A DNA stretch of 64,000 nt from Aquiflexum gelatinilyticum (GCF_024741135.1 NZ_JANSUY010000013.1:175776-239775), one strand, 5' to 3'; positions 7,453 to 16,800 are shown, counted from the stretch's first letter. Notes: generated by a model not told the origin, from the sequence alone. Made by a program: numbers and translations.

Positions 7453-7899
7453 ATGATGAAAAAATTGATGATTGTGGCCTTGGTCATTTTGGTGGTCGGA
7501 GCAAGTGCGCAGCAGAAGCCTTTGGATATGTGGGGCATGTTTACCAAAACAAGGTTTGTGGAAAAGCTGAACAGGGAATTTGGGATGTATTTCCTATATC
7601 CGATTTTTCCGGATGAGTTGAAAGCAATGGAGGGGAAAGAAGTCTCGGTGACTGGTTTTTACATTCCATTGGATATGGTCACTTCCAATTATGCTGTTTT
7701 ATCAAAATTCCCCAATGCAGAATGTTTCTTTTGCGGTGGAGCAGGACCTGAAAGCATCGTGGTAGCATACCTCAAGAAAAAACCTACCAAAAGAATCAAT
7801 GTGGACGAAATCATAACCATCAAAGGAAAACTTAAACTCAACGATTCGGATATCGACGAATTGAATTTCATCCTTTTGGATGCGGAAATTTCAAATTAA
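7453..7899 (+). CDS. exported hypothetical protein with CFFCGG motif
   Basis: A 148-residue protein with a clear signal peptide (MMKKLMIVALVILVVGASAQQ; cleavage after about residue 20), hence periplasmic or secreted. The core is beta-rich, with VSVTGFYIPLDM and ITIKGKLKLN, and carries a cysteine pair in CFFCGGAGPES. The pattern recalls the DUF3299-like periplasmic proteins seen near metal-transport or membrane genes, but this is uncertain. Two adjacent ATGs (7453, 7456) could serve as start. The frame reaches further upstream, but that part would include the leader hairpin. A small gene follows after 13 nt. Confidence 0.75.
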   Translation: MMKKLMIVALVILVVGASAQQKPLDMWGMFTKTRFVEKLNREFGMYFLYPIFPDELKAMEGKEVSVTGFYIPLDMVTSNYAVLSKFPNAECFFCGGAGPESIVVAYLKKKPTKRINVDEIITIKGKLKLNDSDIDELNFILLDAEISN

Positions 7900-7912
7900 A
7901 GCCAGATAAATT

Positions 7913-8098
7913 ATGGCAAAGGAAAAAAAGGTTAAAAGACCAAAAAACCAAAAAGAGACTTTGGCTGACGAATGGGATTTTTCAGACGGTTTTGGTGGTA
8001 TACCGGAAAATGTATCTCTTACCAAGAATATTGGATGTGCCTCAAATTCAGGTGATAAGAATAAAATTTCTTCAAAAAATTTCCCTAAAACTGATTAA
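7913..8098 (+). CDS. 61-aa small conserved-type protein
   Basis: A very basic N-terminus (AKEKKVKRPK) is followed by EWDFSDGFGGIPENVSLTKNIGC, a pattern I associate with a family of tiny Bacteroidota proteins ending near a GCGG motif. Here the sequence continues for about 20 residues beyond the Cys, which may be an extension through a lost stop. It sits 13 nt after the exported protein gene and is probably in its operon. No function is known to me. Confidence 0.6.
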   Translation: MAKEKKVKRPKNQKETLADEWDFSDGFGGIPENVSLTKNIGCASNSGDKNKISSKNFPKTD

Positions 8099-8144
8099 CC
8101 TATTAATTTTTTTTGCGTTACTTTCAGGATAAAACTTAATCCAC

Positions 8145-8984
8145 ATGAAAGTAAATCACCCACAAATCCCTACTTTCCTGTTTGCCCTAGGAATTATCTT
8201 TTTGATGTTTTCTTGTGAAAAAACAGAAGAACTTTTGCCTCAGCAGGACACCGCTGTCCTCAATGAAGAGGCTCAAGTTAATGCCGCTTTTGATGAAGCA
8301 GACTTTTTTACCTTGTCTGCGATGCAAAGCAACGGTCTAGGTTTGAGAACTCAACTCGGCCTGGAAAGCGATTACTGTTCGACTACCAAAGTCGATTTTT
8401 ATCCAAACAACAAGTCAATTGTTATCAACTTTGGAGAAGGATGTACGAGCCCCAAAGGAATCAAACGAAAAGGAAAGATCATGGTGTATTTTTCTGCGTT
8501 GTCCTTTGAGTCAGGAACAGAAATCACCTTGGCATTTGATGGCTATGAAGTCAATGGTCTCAAAATTCAAGGTCGCCGAAAACTTATCCATCGTGGTTTT
8601 AACGCTGATGACAAATACTTTCTTTTTGAAACGGTAATCTCTGATGGCAAGGTCACATGGCCTGATGGCACATTCGCAACAATGGAAGGTGAATACCTCA
8701 AAAAACTTTTCTTGCCAAATGCTGATCGCGGATTTAAATTAGAAGTGACGGGAGGTGCCGGTGGAGTTACGAGACTTGGTATACCGTTTATGTCTCTGAT
8801 AGATCAAAAATTGGTATTCAACCAGGAATGTACCGATAAGGGAAATTGGATTCCATCTTCCGGTATAGTTGACCTGACATTAAACTCGGAATCTAAATTC
8901 CGCATCGATTATGGGGATGGTGAATGTGACCGAATTGCTTCAGTTACACACAATGAAAAAACAGTAACAGTGAAATTCGACTGA
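8145..8984 (+). CDS. hypothetical lipoprotein
   Basis: A 279-residue protein with a type II signal peptide (FALGIIFLMFSCEKTEELLP; the lipobox Cys is at about residue 24). It is therefore predicted to be lipid-anchored, probably in the outer membrane. The mature part is beta-rich with repeated Gly-rich strands and a few cysteines (DYCSTTK, GEGCTSPKG, NQECTDKG). I do not recognise a domain; similar lipoproteins are common in Cytophagales. The gene is monocistronic, ending at a strong bidirectional terminator. Confidence 0.75.
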   Translation: MKVNHPQIPTFLFALGIIFLMFSCEKTEELLPQQDTAVLNEEAQVNAAFDEADFFTLSAMQSNGLGLRTQLGLESDYCSTTKVDFYPNNKSIVINFGEGCTSPKGIKRKGKIMVYFSALSFESGTEITLAFDGYEVNGLKIQGRRKLIHRGFNADDKYFLFETVISDGKVTWPDGTFATMEGEYLKKLFLPNADRGFKLEVTGGAGGVTRLGIPFMSLIDQKLVFNQECTDKGNWIPSSGIVDLTLNSESKFRIDYGDGECDRIASVTHNEKTVTVKFD

Positions 8985-9022
8985 GAAGCCGATAGAATAC
9001 AGTCAATTATCATTTTTAAATC

Positions 9023-9060
9023 AAATAAAGAAAGGCCGGAAATCCGGCCTTTCTTTATTT
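9023..9060. terminator. long bidirectional terminator
   Basis: A perfect 18-bp inverted repeat (9023-9040 with 9043-9060) has a GC-rich core, GGCCGGA/TCCGGCC, flanked by A/T-rich arms on both sides. The stop codon of the convergent mscS-like gene (9055-9057) lies inside its right arm. Confidence 0.9.
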
Positions 9061-9903
9061 CTTTCCTTCAGGATAAAAATGATGGACATCTCTTTGGGGA
9101 AAAGGGATACTTATCTCATTAAACTCCAATGCCTCTTTGATTGCTTCCATGTTTTCCCAAAAAACCGGCCAAAGGTTTTCAGTATCTGTCCAACATCTGA
9201 TGGTAAGGTCAAGAGAATTGTCCCCGAAATTACCAAAGTATACCACCGATTCTGGTTCTTTGTGTATCCTTTCGTCTTTGTTCAATACTTCAAGAATAAT
9301 TTTTCTCGCTTTTTTGATGTCCGTCCCATAGGCAATTCCCACTTTCATATCTACCCTTCGGGTGGATTTTTGGGAGTAATTTATGATCAGGTTATTCGCC
9401 AAAATCCCATTTGGAACTGTCACCAATTTATTGTCAAAATTTTTGATTTTGGTGTAAAGGATGTCAATACTCTCCACTTCCCCGGTAGTCCCCTGTGCTT
9501 CCACGGTGTCTCCAACTTTAAATGGCTTAAACATTAGGATCAAAACCCCACCTGCAAAATTGGCCAAGGAACCCTGTAATGCCAAACCTACTGCCAAACC
9601 TGCCGCACCCAGTATCGCAACAAAAGAAGTCATCTCCACTCCCATAGTGGTCGCAATGCTGATCAGTAACAAAACCCAAAGAATGGCTTTTGCAAAACTT
9701 TTCAGAAAAGTAGCAAGTGAAGGATCCACCTCTGACTTTTCAAATGCTTTACTCATTATTTTCTGAACCAAATTGATCAGATACTTACCTACTAGGTAAA
9801 TGATAAGACCGAGAATCAGTTTCGGTCCAACAGAAAAAGCAAGGTCAACTGCCTGCTGTTTGATAAGGTCCAAAGTTTTTAAGTCAATTCCGTACTCTTC
9901 CAT
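9055..9903 (-). CDS. small-conductance mechanosensitive channel (MscS family)
   Basis: A 282-residue MscS-type channel that opens under membrane tension and protects against hypo-osmotic shock. TM helices lie at about 25-45 and 68-88. The pore helix TM3 (FVAILGAAGLAVGLALQGSL) is at about 92-112, followed by FAGGVLILMFKPFKVGD and the beta domain with GTTGEVESIDILYTKI and VPNGILANNLIINYS. Length equals the E. coli MscS class. It lies 42 nt after the methyltransferase gene on the same strand and may be transcribed with it; a promoter-like element at 9941-9948 also gives it its own start. Confidence 0.95.
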   Translation of the reverse strand: MEEYGIDLKTLDLIKQQAVDLAFSVGPKLILGLIIYLVGKYLINLVQKIMSKAFEKSEVDPSLATFLKSFAKAILWVLLLISIATTMGVEMTSFVAILGAAGLAVGLALQGSLANFAGGVLILMFKPFKVGDTVEAQGTTGEVESIDILYTKIKNFDNKLVTVPNGILANNLIINYSQKSTRRVDMKVGIAYGTDIKKARKIILEVLNKDERIHKEPESVVYFGNFGDNSLDLTIRCWTDTENLWPVFWENMEAIKEALEFNEISIPFPQRDVHHFYPEGKK

Positions 9904-9940
9904 TCGTATTTAATTAGGGTTTGTAAAATGAATTTAAGGC

Positions 9941-9948
9941 CAAATTTA
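9941..9948 (-). promoter_or_regulatory. putative -7 element of the MscS gene
   Basis: On the minus strand this is TAAATTTG, an exact TAnnTTTG match, 37 nt before the start. It overlaps the last codon and stop of the methyltransferase gene. No clear -33 TTG was found. Confidence 0.35.
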
Positions 9949-10653
9949 AGTGAATCTGCAAATTACCCTCCATCTGAATGCCCAATTCCATTGGATCTGA
10001 AAAGGTCCAACCCCGGCTTTTTGTAAAATATGCTTGATATCTTTTCTTGAAAAACCCCTTAGAACTGAAAGCGGTCCATCATTTTGGACCATGGGGGATT
10101 TGGAAAATAAAGCAGTCAAAAACCGGATGCTGTAATAAGCCAAAGGATGGCGATGGAGGTCGTTGATGACCAAACCCAAAGATGCGCCCTTATTTAAAAC
10201 CCTTGTAAGCACAATTAGTTCCTCATCGGTAAAATGATGTGTAAAAAGTGTACAGGTAAAAACGTCCACTTGGATGTTTTCAAACTCCCTGTCAAACACA
10301 TTCTGAGTCAAAAAACTGACATTAGGATAATTTTTTAAATTCTCTTTTGCCATAGCGACCGTATGGTCATTGGCATCGATTCCTACAAACTGGCAGTCAT
10401 ATCCATTCTTTGAAGCCCAATCTGCCATAACACGCAGCATGTCGCCGCCGCCACAACCGATATCGGCGATGGTATATTTGCGGTTTTTGTCACGGTCCAA
10501 AAGAATCTCCAGTCCTGAAGTAGTCACATAGTTGCCGCCCAAAAATCTGTTGATGGTGCGGAGCTCGCGCAAAGTCTGCCTAAGGATTTCTCCTCCGACT
10601 TCTAAGTCATCCATGATCTCTTTGTCATAGCAGCGCTGATCAAATTTTCCCAT
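9946..10653 (-). CDS. class I SAM-dependent methyltransferase, PKS-linked
   Basis: A 235-residue methyltransferase with SAM motif I IADIGCGGGDM, the acidic GIDAND motif after strand 2, and a post-motif segment FTCTLFTHHFTDEE that fits UbiE/O-methyltransferase-like enzymes. The start is set at the ATG that overlaps the polyketide synthase stop as TAATG (10651-10655); the frame is open for 30 more codons upstream but those lie inside the PKS. The coupling strongly suggests that it methylates the PKS product, as methyltransferases do in other type III PKS operons such as the Streptomyces srs operon. The substrate and position (O or C) are inferred only. Confidence 0.85.
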   Translation of the reverse strand: MGKFDQRCYDKEIMDDLEVGGEILRQTLRELRTINRFLGGNYVTTSGLEILLDRDKNRKYTIADIGCGGGDMLRVMADWASKNGYDCQFVGIDANDHTVAMAKENLKNYPNVSFLTQNVFDREFENIQVDVFTCTLFTHHFTDEELIVLTRVLNKGASLGLVINDLHRHPLAYYSIRFLTALFSKSPMVQNDGPLSVLRGFSRKDIKHILQKAGVGPFQIQWNWAFRWRVICRFT

Positions 10654-11729
10654 TACTTTTCCAATAAAAGGGTCTCCAAGGTAAGCCCCGGTCCAAATCC
10701 CATTGCCAAAATATCTCCATTGGATTCCGGGTCTAGGAGCCATTTTTTCAAAACAAATAAAATGGTCGCTGAGGACATGTTTCCAAAAGCTTTCAAAATT
10801 TCATGGGAGTGTAAATTCTGTTCAGGTGTGATTTGGAAGGCATTTTCCACTTTTTGTAAAATCTGTTTTCCGCCCGGATGAATTGCAAAATTTTTGATTT
10901 TTGACAGTTGAAAGACTTCCTCTAAGTAGCCAAGGATCTCATTCAAGCCTTTGTACAACAGATCAGGAACATATTTGCTCAGCCTCATTTCGAAACCAAA
11001 ATCCCCGATAGACCAAGCCATGTCGCTTTCGCCTTCTTTGAAAACCCGGCTATGGTATTTTTTGATCTTCAATCCGACCGGTTGGCGTCTCACCAATGCC
11101 GCCGCAGCGCCATCACCGAAAATGGCATTTGCCAAAAGATTGTCCTCCGTGTAGTCCTTCTGAAAATGAATGGTACAAAGCTCGATTGCGAGTACAAGCA
11201 CCTTGGCACCGGGATCGCTGTCACAGATGCGGTCTGCCAACTTGATTGCATTGAAAGCCGCATAGCAACCCATAAAATGGATGGCATACCGCTCAACGTC
11301 ATTTCGGAAACCGAGGGCGTGGATGATCTCCAGGTCCAGGCCAGGCGCAAACATGCCTGTGCAGGAGACCAAAATCAAATGTGTGATTTCCTTGGCTTGG
11401 ATATGGGTTTTGGAAAGGCAATCATCAACGGCTCTTGTTGCAAGAGTTAAAGCTGATTTTTCAAAAAGTCCCATCCTCATTTTGGTGGAGGGAAAGGGTT
11501 CCAATTCCTTGTTTTTCGGAAAAAAGCTGAATTTTTCGGGATTGACAAAATTGAAGTCTTCAATCACGCTGAATCTATTTTCTATTCCCGTTTGCCGGTA
11601 TACAAAATTTAATTTCCTTGATTCCTGAGTATCCAAGCCATGGGCCATTTTCATAAATTCCCCGATCTGAAATTGGGGAACAGGATTTCCAGGATTGGCT
11701 GTGCCAATGCTTACGATGTGGTTGTTCAT
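10653..11729 (-). CDS. type III polyketide synthase (chalcone/stilbene synthase family)
   Basis: A 358-residue thiolase-fold enzyme with the complete type III PKS triad: Cys155 in FMGCYAAFNA, His284 in AIHPGGKQIL and Asn317 in FGNMSSATI. The C-terminal GFGPGLT loop that closes the active site is also present. Such enzymes condense malonyl-CoA units onto an acyl-CoA starter to make alkylpyrones, alkylresorcinols or other phenols. The ATG at 11729 (MNNHIVSIGTANPGN) fits the family N-terminus better than the upstream in-frame Met at 11783. It is translationally coupled to the methyltransferase and divergent from the UbiA gene. The product is unknown. Confidence 0.95.
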   Translation of the reverse strand: MNNHIVSIGTANPGNPVPQFQIGEFMKMAHGLDTQESRKLNFVYRQTGIENRFSVIEDFNFVNPEKFSFFPKNKELEPFPSTKMRMGLFEKSALTLATRAVDDCLSKTHIQAKEITHLILVSCTGMFAPGLDLEIIHALGFRNDVERYAIHFMGCYAAFNAIKLADRICDSDPGAKVLVLAIELCTIHFQKDYTEDNLLANAIFGDGAAAALVRRQPVGLKIKKYHSRVFKEGESDMAWSIGDFGFEMRLSKYVPDLLYKGLNEILGYLEEVFQLSKIKNFAIHPGGKQILQKVENAFQITPEQNLHSHEILKAFGNMSSATILFVLKKWLLDPESNGDILAMGFGPGLTLETLLLEK

Positions 11730-11818
11730 TAAATTTAAGTTACACTTATTTTTTCTAACTTGGGATACCTGAAAGATAACCATCCCTTACCCTAAAAGTT
11801 AAAAATCTAAATTTATTT

Positions 11819-12712
11819 ATGTTTAAACTATCAAGTTGGAAACACCTCAGAATTCCATTTTCCTTCTATCTCCTTCCGATATTCATTTTTGCTCTGGCTT
11901 TTACCCCCAACCACAATCCCGAAAGGATGCTGATTGTACTGGTAGCTTTGCACTTGTTTCTTTACCCTTCGAGCAATGGTTACAATTCTTATTTTGACAA
12001 GGACGAAAAAAGTATCGGCGGTCTGCGCAACCCGCCCAAAGTCACCAAAGGGCTTTATTTTCTTTCTTTGGTGTTTTTTTTGGTTTCCCTGGCGCTTGGT
12101 TTGATGATCAATTGGCAATTCAGCAGCATGCTGCTTGTCTATAGCCTTGTGTCCATGGCTTACAGCCATCCCTCCATCAGACTCAAAAAGTATGCCTATG
12201 TAAGTTGGGTGGTAGCAGGGTTCTTTCAGGGATGCTTCACTTTCTGCATGGCTTATGCGGGATTGAGTGATTTTGGTTGGGAGGTTTTTACCAAAAGCCA
12301 CGTCTTGATTCCGGGCTTGCTGTCCAGTCTGATGCTGTGGGGTTCTTATCCTCTGACGCAAGTCTACCAACACGAAGAAGATGCCAAAAGAGGGGATATC
12401 ACGCTGAGTCTGAAACTGGGCAAAAAAGGAACGTTTGTTTTTTCAAGCGTCTGGTTTTTGGTGACGGGTATCTGCTTCAGCTGGTTTTTCCTAAGCAGGA
12501 ATCAGGAAAGCGCCTTTTATGGATTCCTAGGCGCCATGCTTCCGGTGATTTTGTTTTTTCTGGTCTGGTTTTCTTTTGTGCAGAAGGATGAACAAAAATA
12601 CACCAATTATACCTGGACCATGTGGATGAACAGGATATCTGCCATTGCATTGAATATCTTCTTTGCCTGGTATTTCTTAGAGAATACGCAGATTTTGCAG
12701 GCTATAGGTTAG
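11819..12712 (+). CDS. UbiA-type prenyltransferase, PKS-linked
   Basis: A 297-residue polytopic protein with about eight hydrophobic helices. It has both UbiA aspartate-rich motifs: NGYNSYFDKDEKSIGG at about 53-68 and YQHEEDAKRGD at about 184-194, which bind the prenyl diphosphate through Mg2+. UbiA enzymes attach prenyl chains to aromatic acceptors. It is not obviously UbiA or MenA of quinone synthesis, and it lies divergently 89 nt from the type III PKS. Prenylation of the polyketide aromatic ring is therefore the attractive inference. The gene ends convergently with the FAD oxidoreductase. Confidence 0.88.
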   Translation: MFKLSSWKHLRIPFSFYLLPIFIFALAFTPNHNPERMLIVLVALHLFLYPSSNGYNSYFDKDEKSIGGLRNPPKVTKGLYFLSLVFFLVSLALGLMINWQFSSMLLVYSLVSMAYSHPSIRLKKYAYVSWVVAGFFQGCFTFCMAYAGLSDFGWEVFTKSHVLIPGLLSSLMLWGSYPLTQVYQHEEDAKRGDITLSLKLGKKGTFVFSSVWFLVTGICFSWFFLSRNQESAFYGFLGAMLPVILFFLVWFSFVQKDEQKYTNYTWTMWMNRISAIALNIFFAWYFLENTQILQAIG

Positions 12713-12839
12713 TTTCTCTAATTTTAAATCAAAACGATACATTGGTTTTAAAATCAATATCTTCAATATCTCAAAATCAATTTGGATGAAGAAAGACAGT
12801 TGGTTAACTAATGTCATTTCTAACACCCAAAGCTTTGAT

Positions 12840-13952
12840 TTAAAATCCTTCCCCATGTGTCCTTTTCATAATCTCTTTAGCCAAAAAAGAAGAGTTTTTG
12901 ATCAGTCCTACTGAAAATTCTGAAACTGCTTTTGACCCAAAAAGCCACTGCACTTTTCTGCCGATCCACAATCTGGTTTTGAAAATACGGTCCCATTGGC
13001 TGCGGTATTGGCTTTCTATCTGAATTCTCTCCTTGTTAAGAAGAATGGCTTCAGCAGCCAATTTGCCTGTGTGGATCGCGATCGCCATGCCATTGCCGCA
13101 GAGCGGAGTAATCAAACCTGCCGCATCACCGACCATCAGGATGTGGTCTTCCACCGGCTGTTTTGGTGAAAAATTGATCTCGTTGATGACTTCCGGTTTG
13201 TCAAAAAGGAATTCACTGTATTTAAAAATTTGCCTGAGATGTGGATTTTTGTGGAGTACCTCTTTTTCCATTTCAGGAATACTTCCATAATGTCGGAGTT
13301 GCTCTTTTGAACCCAAATAACAAAGATTAAAAATCCCTTTTTCCACTTGGTTGAGGCCACAATATCCCCCCTCAAAATTATGCAGGGCGACAGTATCCGG
13401 ATCAAAGTCCGTTTTGATGTGGTATTTGACACCGATAAACGGGCTGCGCTGATGCATAAAAGGCCTGTCCATGGCTTTGTCCACTTTGGACCTTTTGCCA
13501 AAAGCCCCGATGACATGGTTGGCAGACAGGGAATTGCCTTTATTGAGTTTGAGAAAAAACCTGTTTTCTTTTGACTCAAATCCAACTTCCTCCACCTGGG
13601 TCTGAAGCATGAATTTTACCCCTGCTGCTGATGCTTTTTGGTATAAAAACAAATCAAACGCATACCTGCTGATACCAAATCCTCCAAGGTCCAAGGGCAT
13701 ATTGGCCACGTTTCCCTTGATTGAACTCAGCTGAAACTTATTGATGTCAGAAGGTCCTATTTCCTCGGGAAAAAGGTTTTCACCGACCAAAAAATCCCTG
13801 ACTTCATTGGAAATATATTCTCCGCAGACACGGTGAAAGGGGTAAGATTTTTTTTCAATGAGCAAAACCTCCCTTCCGTTTTTCGCCAATTGGTGTGCAG
13901 CAATCAATCCCCCCAAGCCTCCACCAATTATGATAATTTCTGAATGCTGCAT
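12840..13952 (-). CDS. FAD-dependent oxidoreductase, geranylgeranyl-reductase/monooxygenase type
   Basis: A 370-residue flavoprotein of the p-hydroxybenzoate-hydroxylase superfamily. The dinucleotide motif IIIGGGLGGLIAAHQL (6-21) and LLIEKK bind ADP. The segment FHRVCGEYIS is typical of the geranylgeranyl-reductase-like subgroup. The second FAD motif is VGDAAGLITPLCGNGM at about 273-288. It may hydroxylate the aromatic polyketide or reduce the prenyl chain; both activities occur in this group and the sequence does not decide. It is convergent with the UbiA gene and separated by a 127-bp spacer without a clear terminator. Confidence 0.87.
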   Translation of the reverse strand: MQHSEIIIIGGGLGGLIAAHQLAKNGREVLLIEKKSYPFHRVCGEYISNEVRDFLVGENLFPEEIGPSDINKFQLSSIKGNVANMPLDLGGFGISRYAFDLFLYQKASAAGVKFMLQTQVEEVGFESKENRFFLKLNKGNSLSANHVIGAFGKRSKVDKAMDRPFMHQRSPFIGVKYHIKTDFDPDTVALHNFEGGYCGLNQVEKGIFNLCYLGSKEQLRHYGSIPEMEKEVLHKNPHLRQIFKYSEFLFDKPEVINEINFSPKQPVEDHILMVGDAAGLITPLCGNGMAIAIHTGKLAAEAILLNKERIQIESQYRSQWDRIFKTRLWIGRKVQWLFGSKAVSEFSVGLIKNSSFLAKEIMKRTHGEGF

Positions 13953-14076
13953 AAAACCGTCGCGCCTTTTAAATGGAATGAATTGCCGTTTATCAAATTT
14001 CGGCTTTTGAATTTAAGAAAAGCCCTGAATTACGGGTTAATTTCAAAAGTTAATTATCAAGTCAACTACATAACAC

Positions 14077-16605
14077 ATGAAGAAGTTTACCCAAATGTAT
14101 TTACGAAAGGGATTGACGTTTCTTCTTTTGATCGGAATGATCTTCGTCGGTGACGAAGCATTTGGCCAAAAGAAAAAGAAAAAAAATTCCAAAAATGCCC
14201 CTCCTGCGGCTGCAACCGCTCCTGCAAGACCGGCATCTCCAAAGTCAGGACCAAAGCCATACGAAGAGGTCATAACTGATAAAGCCAAATCCAAAGATGG
14301 ATTATTTAAAGTCCATGAATTGGATGGCAAGTATTTTTACGAAATCCCTGATTCGCTCATCGGAAGAGAAATGCTCATCGTCACGACCATTGCCAAGACT
14401 GCAGACGGAATCGGCTATGGAGGTGAAAGAACCAACACTTTGCTCGTCAGATGGGATCAAAACGGCGATAATGTGCTACTGAAAGTGGTTTCTTACAGCA
14501 ATACTGCTGCTGACTCTTTACCAATTTTTACTGCAGTAAAAAGCTCTAACTTAGAGCCTATTCTTCAGAAATTTGACGTCAAAGCAAAAGCAACTGACAA
14601 AAATGGTGTGGTCATCGAGGTGACAGATCTTTTTTCAAAAGACGTTCAAGCAATCGGTTTGCCTAGAAACAGGAGAACCGAATACAAAGTAACCCGGTTG
14701 GACAACGAGCGCTCCTACATCGAGCGCATCAGCACCTATCCGATCAATATCGAAGCAAGGTATGTCATGACCTATGCCGCTACCGAACCACCTTCCAATG
14801 CAAGCACAGGATTGATTACTGTGGAAATGAATTCCTCTATGGTATTGTTGCCGGAAGAACCGATGATGCAGCGTCTGTCTGATCGACGTGTGGGTTGGTT
14901 TAGCCGCTCGGTGGTAGATTATGGACTCGACCAACAAAAGGCTGCTAGAAGGACTTTCCTTGACCGTTGGAGATTGGAAGTGAAAGAGGAAGATTATGAG
15001 AAGTTCAAGAGAGGTGAATTGGTAGAACCAAAGAAACCGATCGTGTTTTATATAGATCCTGCTACACCTGAAAGATGGAGACCTTATCTAAAACAAGGAA
15101 TTGAAGATTGGCAGAAGGCTTTTGAGGAAGCCGGATTCAAAAACGCCATTCTAGCCAAAGACGCACCTACCAAAGAAGAAGATCCTGATTGGAGTCCTGA
15201 GGATGCAAGGTATTCTGTCATCAGGTATTTTGCCTCGGATATTCAAAATGCATATGGTCCCCACGTGTCCGATCCCCGATCGGGAGAGATCATTGAATCA
15301 GATATCGGTTGGTATCACAATGTGATGAACCTACTCAGAAACTGGTTCTTTATCCAAACCGCAGCAGTCAATCCTGAGGCAAGAGGAGTCAATTTCAGAG
15401 AAGAAACTATGGGCAGATTGATTCGCTTTGTGTCCTCGCACGAAGTGGGACATACTTTGGGTCTACCACACAACTTTGCCTCTTCACATGCCTATCCTGT
15501 GGATTCTTTGCGTTCAGCTACTTTCACCAAAGAATTTGGAACCGCCCCTTCTATCATGGATTATGCGAGATTCAACTACATCGCTCAACCGGGAGATGCA
15601 AATGTCAGCTTGATGCCTGATGTGGGACCCTATGACAAGTATTCCATTGCATGGGGTTATAGGCCGATTTTGGAAGCCAAGACTCCAGAAGAAGAGCAAC
15701 CGACTTTGGACAAATGGATTTTGGCAAAGCAAGGAGACCCGGTTTACCGATTTGGCCGTCAGGGAAACAGTTATGATCCAAGCAGTCAAAGTGAGGACTT
15801 GGGTGATGACGCGATGAAAGCTTCTGATTATGGTATCAAAAATCTGAAAATCATCTTGCCTAACCTGGCTAAATGGACTGCTGAGGAAGACAAGCCATTC
15901 AAAGATTACAGTGACCTCAATGAAATGTATGGTCAGGTCATCGGCCAATACAACAGATACATGGGGCATATCAGAACCAATGTAGGTGGTGTATATGAAT
16001 TCTATAAATCAGCAGGACAGGATGAACCTGTCTATGTCCACACTGACAAAAACAAGCAAAAACGAGCCGTCCAATTTATCAACAAGGAGCTTTTTGCAAC
16101 TCCGACTTGGCTGATGGATGAAAAAATCATTGAAAGAACAGGTGATTTTGGGGCATTGGAAAGAATCCGTGGCGTGCAAGTCACCACTTTGAACGGAATC
16201 CTGGAATGGGGTAGACTTGGAAGAATGATCGAAAATGAAGCCCTAAACGGTAAAAACGCCTACACCATGGTGGAGCTGTTTGATGACCTCCGTGGAGGAA
16301 TATGGACAGAATTACCTAGCGGAAAAACCATTGATGTGCACAGAAGAAGTCTTCAAAGGGCGCATATAGAGCGCTTGGAATTGTTGCTCACCGGTAACGA
16401 ACCGAACCTTCCTGCACAGTTCAGGGCTTTTCTTGGTCCGCAGATCAACGCTTCCCAATCTGACATCAGGCCGATGGCGAGAGGTGAACTGAAAACGCTA
16501 CAAAGACAGATTACCGCTGCGATTCCAAGAACCTCAGACAGACTTTCCAAACTCCATTTGGAAGATGCTTTGGAACGAATCAATAAAATCCTGGATCCAA
16601 AGTAA
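14077..16605 (+). CDS. zinc-dependent metalloprotease, DUF5117/DUF5118 family
   Basis: An 842-residue exported protease. A signal peptide (about 1-31, ending EAFGQ) is followed by a lysine run and an Ala/Pro-rich linker. The catalytic motif HEVGHTLGLPHN starts at His455 and fits the metzincin HExxHxxGxxH pattern, with Glu456 as base and His455, His459 and His465 as ligands. An ASSHAYPVDS segment and an SIMDYARF Met-turn-like segment follow. The flanking regions match the Bacteroidota DUF5118 and DUF5117 domains that surround this protease core. No type IX sorting domain is visible at the C-terminus. Substrates are unknown. Confidence 0.93.
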   Translation: MKKFTQMYLRKGLTFLLLIGMIFVGDEAFGQKKKKKNSKNAPPAAATAPARPASPKSGPKPYEEVITDKAKSKDGLFKVHELDGKYFYEIPDSLIGREMLIVTTIAKTADGIGYGGERTNTLLVRWDQNGDNVLLKVVSYSNTAADSLPIFTAVKSSNLEPILQKFDVKAKATDKNGVVIEVTDLFSKDVQAIGLPRNRRTEYKVTRLDNERSYIERISTYPINIEARYVMTYAATEPPSNASTGLITVEMNSSMVLLPEEPMMQRLSDRRVGWFSRSVVDYGLDQQKAARRTFLDRWRLEVKEEDYEKFKRGELVEPKKPIVFYIDPATPERWRPYLKQGIEDWQKAFEEAGFKNAILAKDAPTKEEDPDWSPEDARYSVIRYFASDIQNAYGPHVSDPRSGEIIESDIGWYHNVMNLLRNWFFIQTAAVNPEARGVNFREETMGRLIRFVSSHEVGHTLGLPHNFASSHAYPVDSLRSATFTKEFGTAPSIMDYARFNYIAQPGDANVSLMPDVGPYDKYSIAWGYRPILEAKTPEEEQPTLDKWILAKQGDPVYRFGRQGNSYDPSSQSEDLGDDAMKASDYGIKNLKIILPNLAKWTAEEDKPFKDYSDLNEMYGQVIGQYNRYMGHIRTNVGGVYEFYKSAGQDEPVYVHTDKNKQKRAVQFINKELFATPTWLMDEKIIERTGDFGALERIRGVQVTTLNGILEWGRLGRMIENEALNGKNAYTMVELFDDLRGGIWTELPSGKTIDVHRRSLQRAHIERLELLLTGNEPNLPAQFRAFLGPQINASQSDIRPMARGELKTLQRQITAAIPRTSDRLSKLHLEDALERINKILDPK

Positions 16606-16613
16606 GAGGTCTG

Positions 16614-16652
16614 AATTGATATTAATTGATATTTGATATTGATGGATATTGG
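16614..16652 (+). repeat. short ATTGATATT-like direct repeats
   Basis: Four imperfect copies of TTGATATT/TGGATATT lie in tandem directly after the metalloprotease stop. They look like low-complexity slippage DNA; no function is apparent. Confidence 0.5.
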
Positions 16653-16719
16653 TTCAAAACCATCATTTCTAAAAATAGGTAGGTTATTTGCTTAAAGTGG
16701 ATAATAAATAATCTTGAGA

Positions 16720-16752
16720 AAGGGCCAAGCTGAACAAGTTTGGCCTTTTTTT
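16720..16752 (+). terminator. intrinsic terminator after the metalloprotease gene
   Basis: GGCCAAGCT and AAGTTTGGCC pair (one G-T) around a short loop at 16723-16745. Seven T follow. Confidence 0.75.
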
Positions 16753-16800
16753 GTGTTATGGTCCTAAGTCCCTATTTTTACCCAAACATATTTTAAAGCG

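Noticed and set aside
10654..10743. N-terminal extension of the methyltransferase
   Set aside because: The extra 30 codons lie inside the PKS coding region and the TAATG start-stop overlap gives a natural start at 10653.
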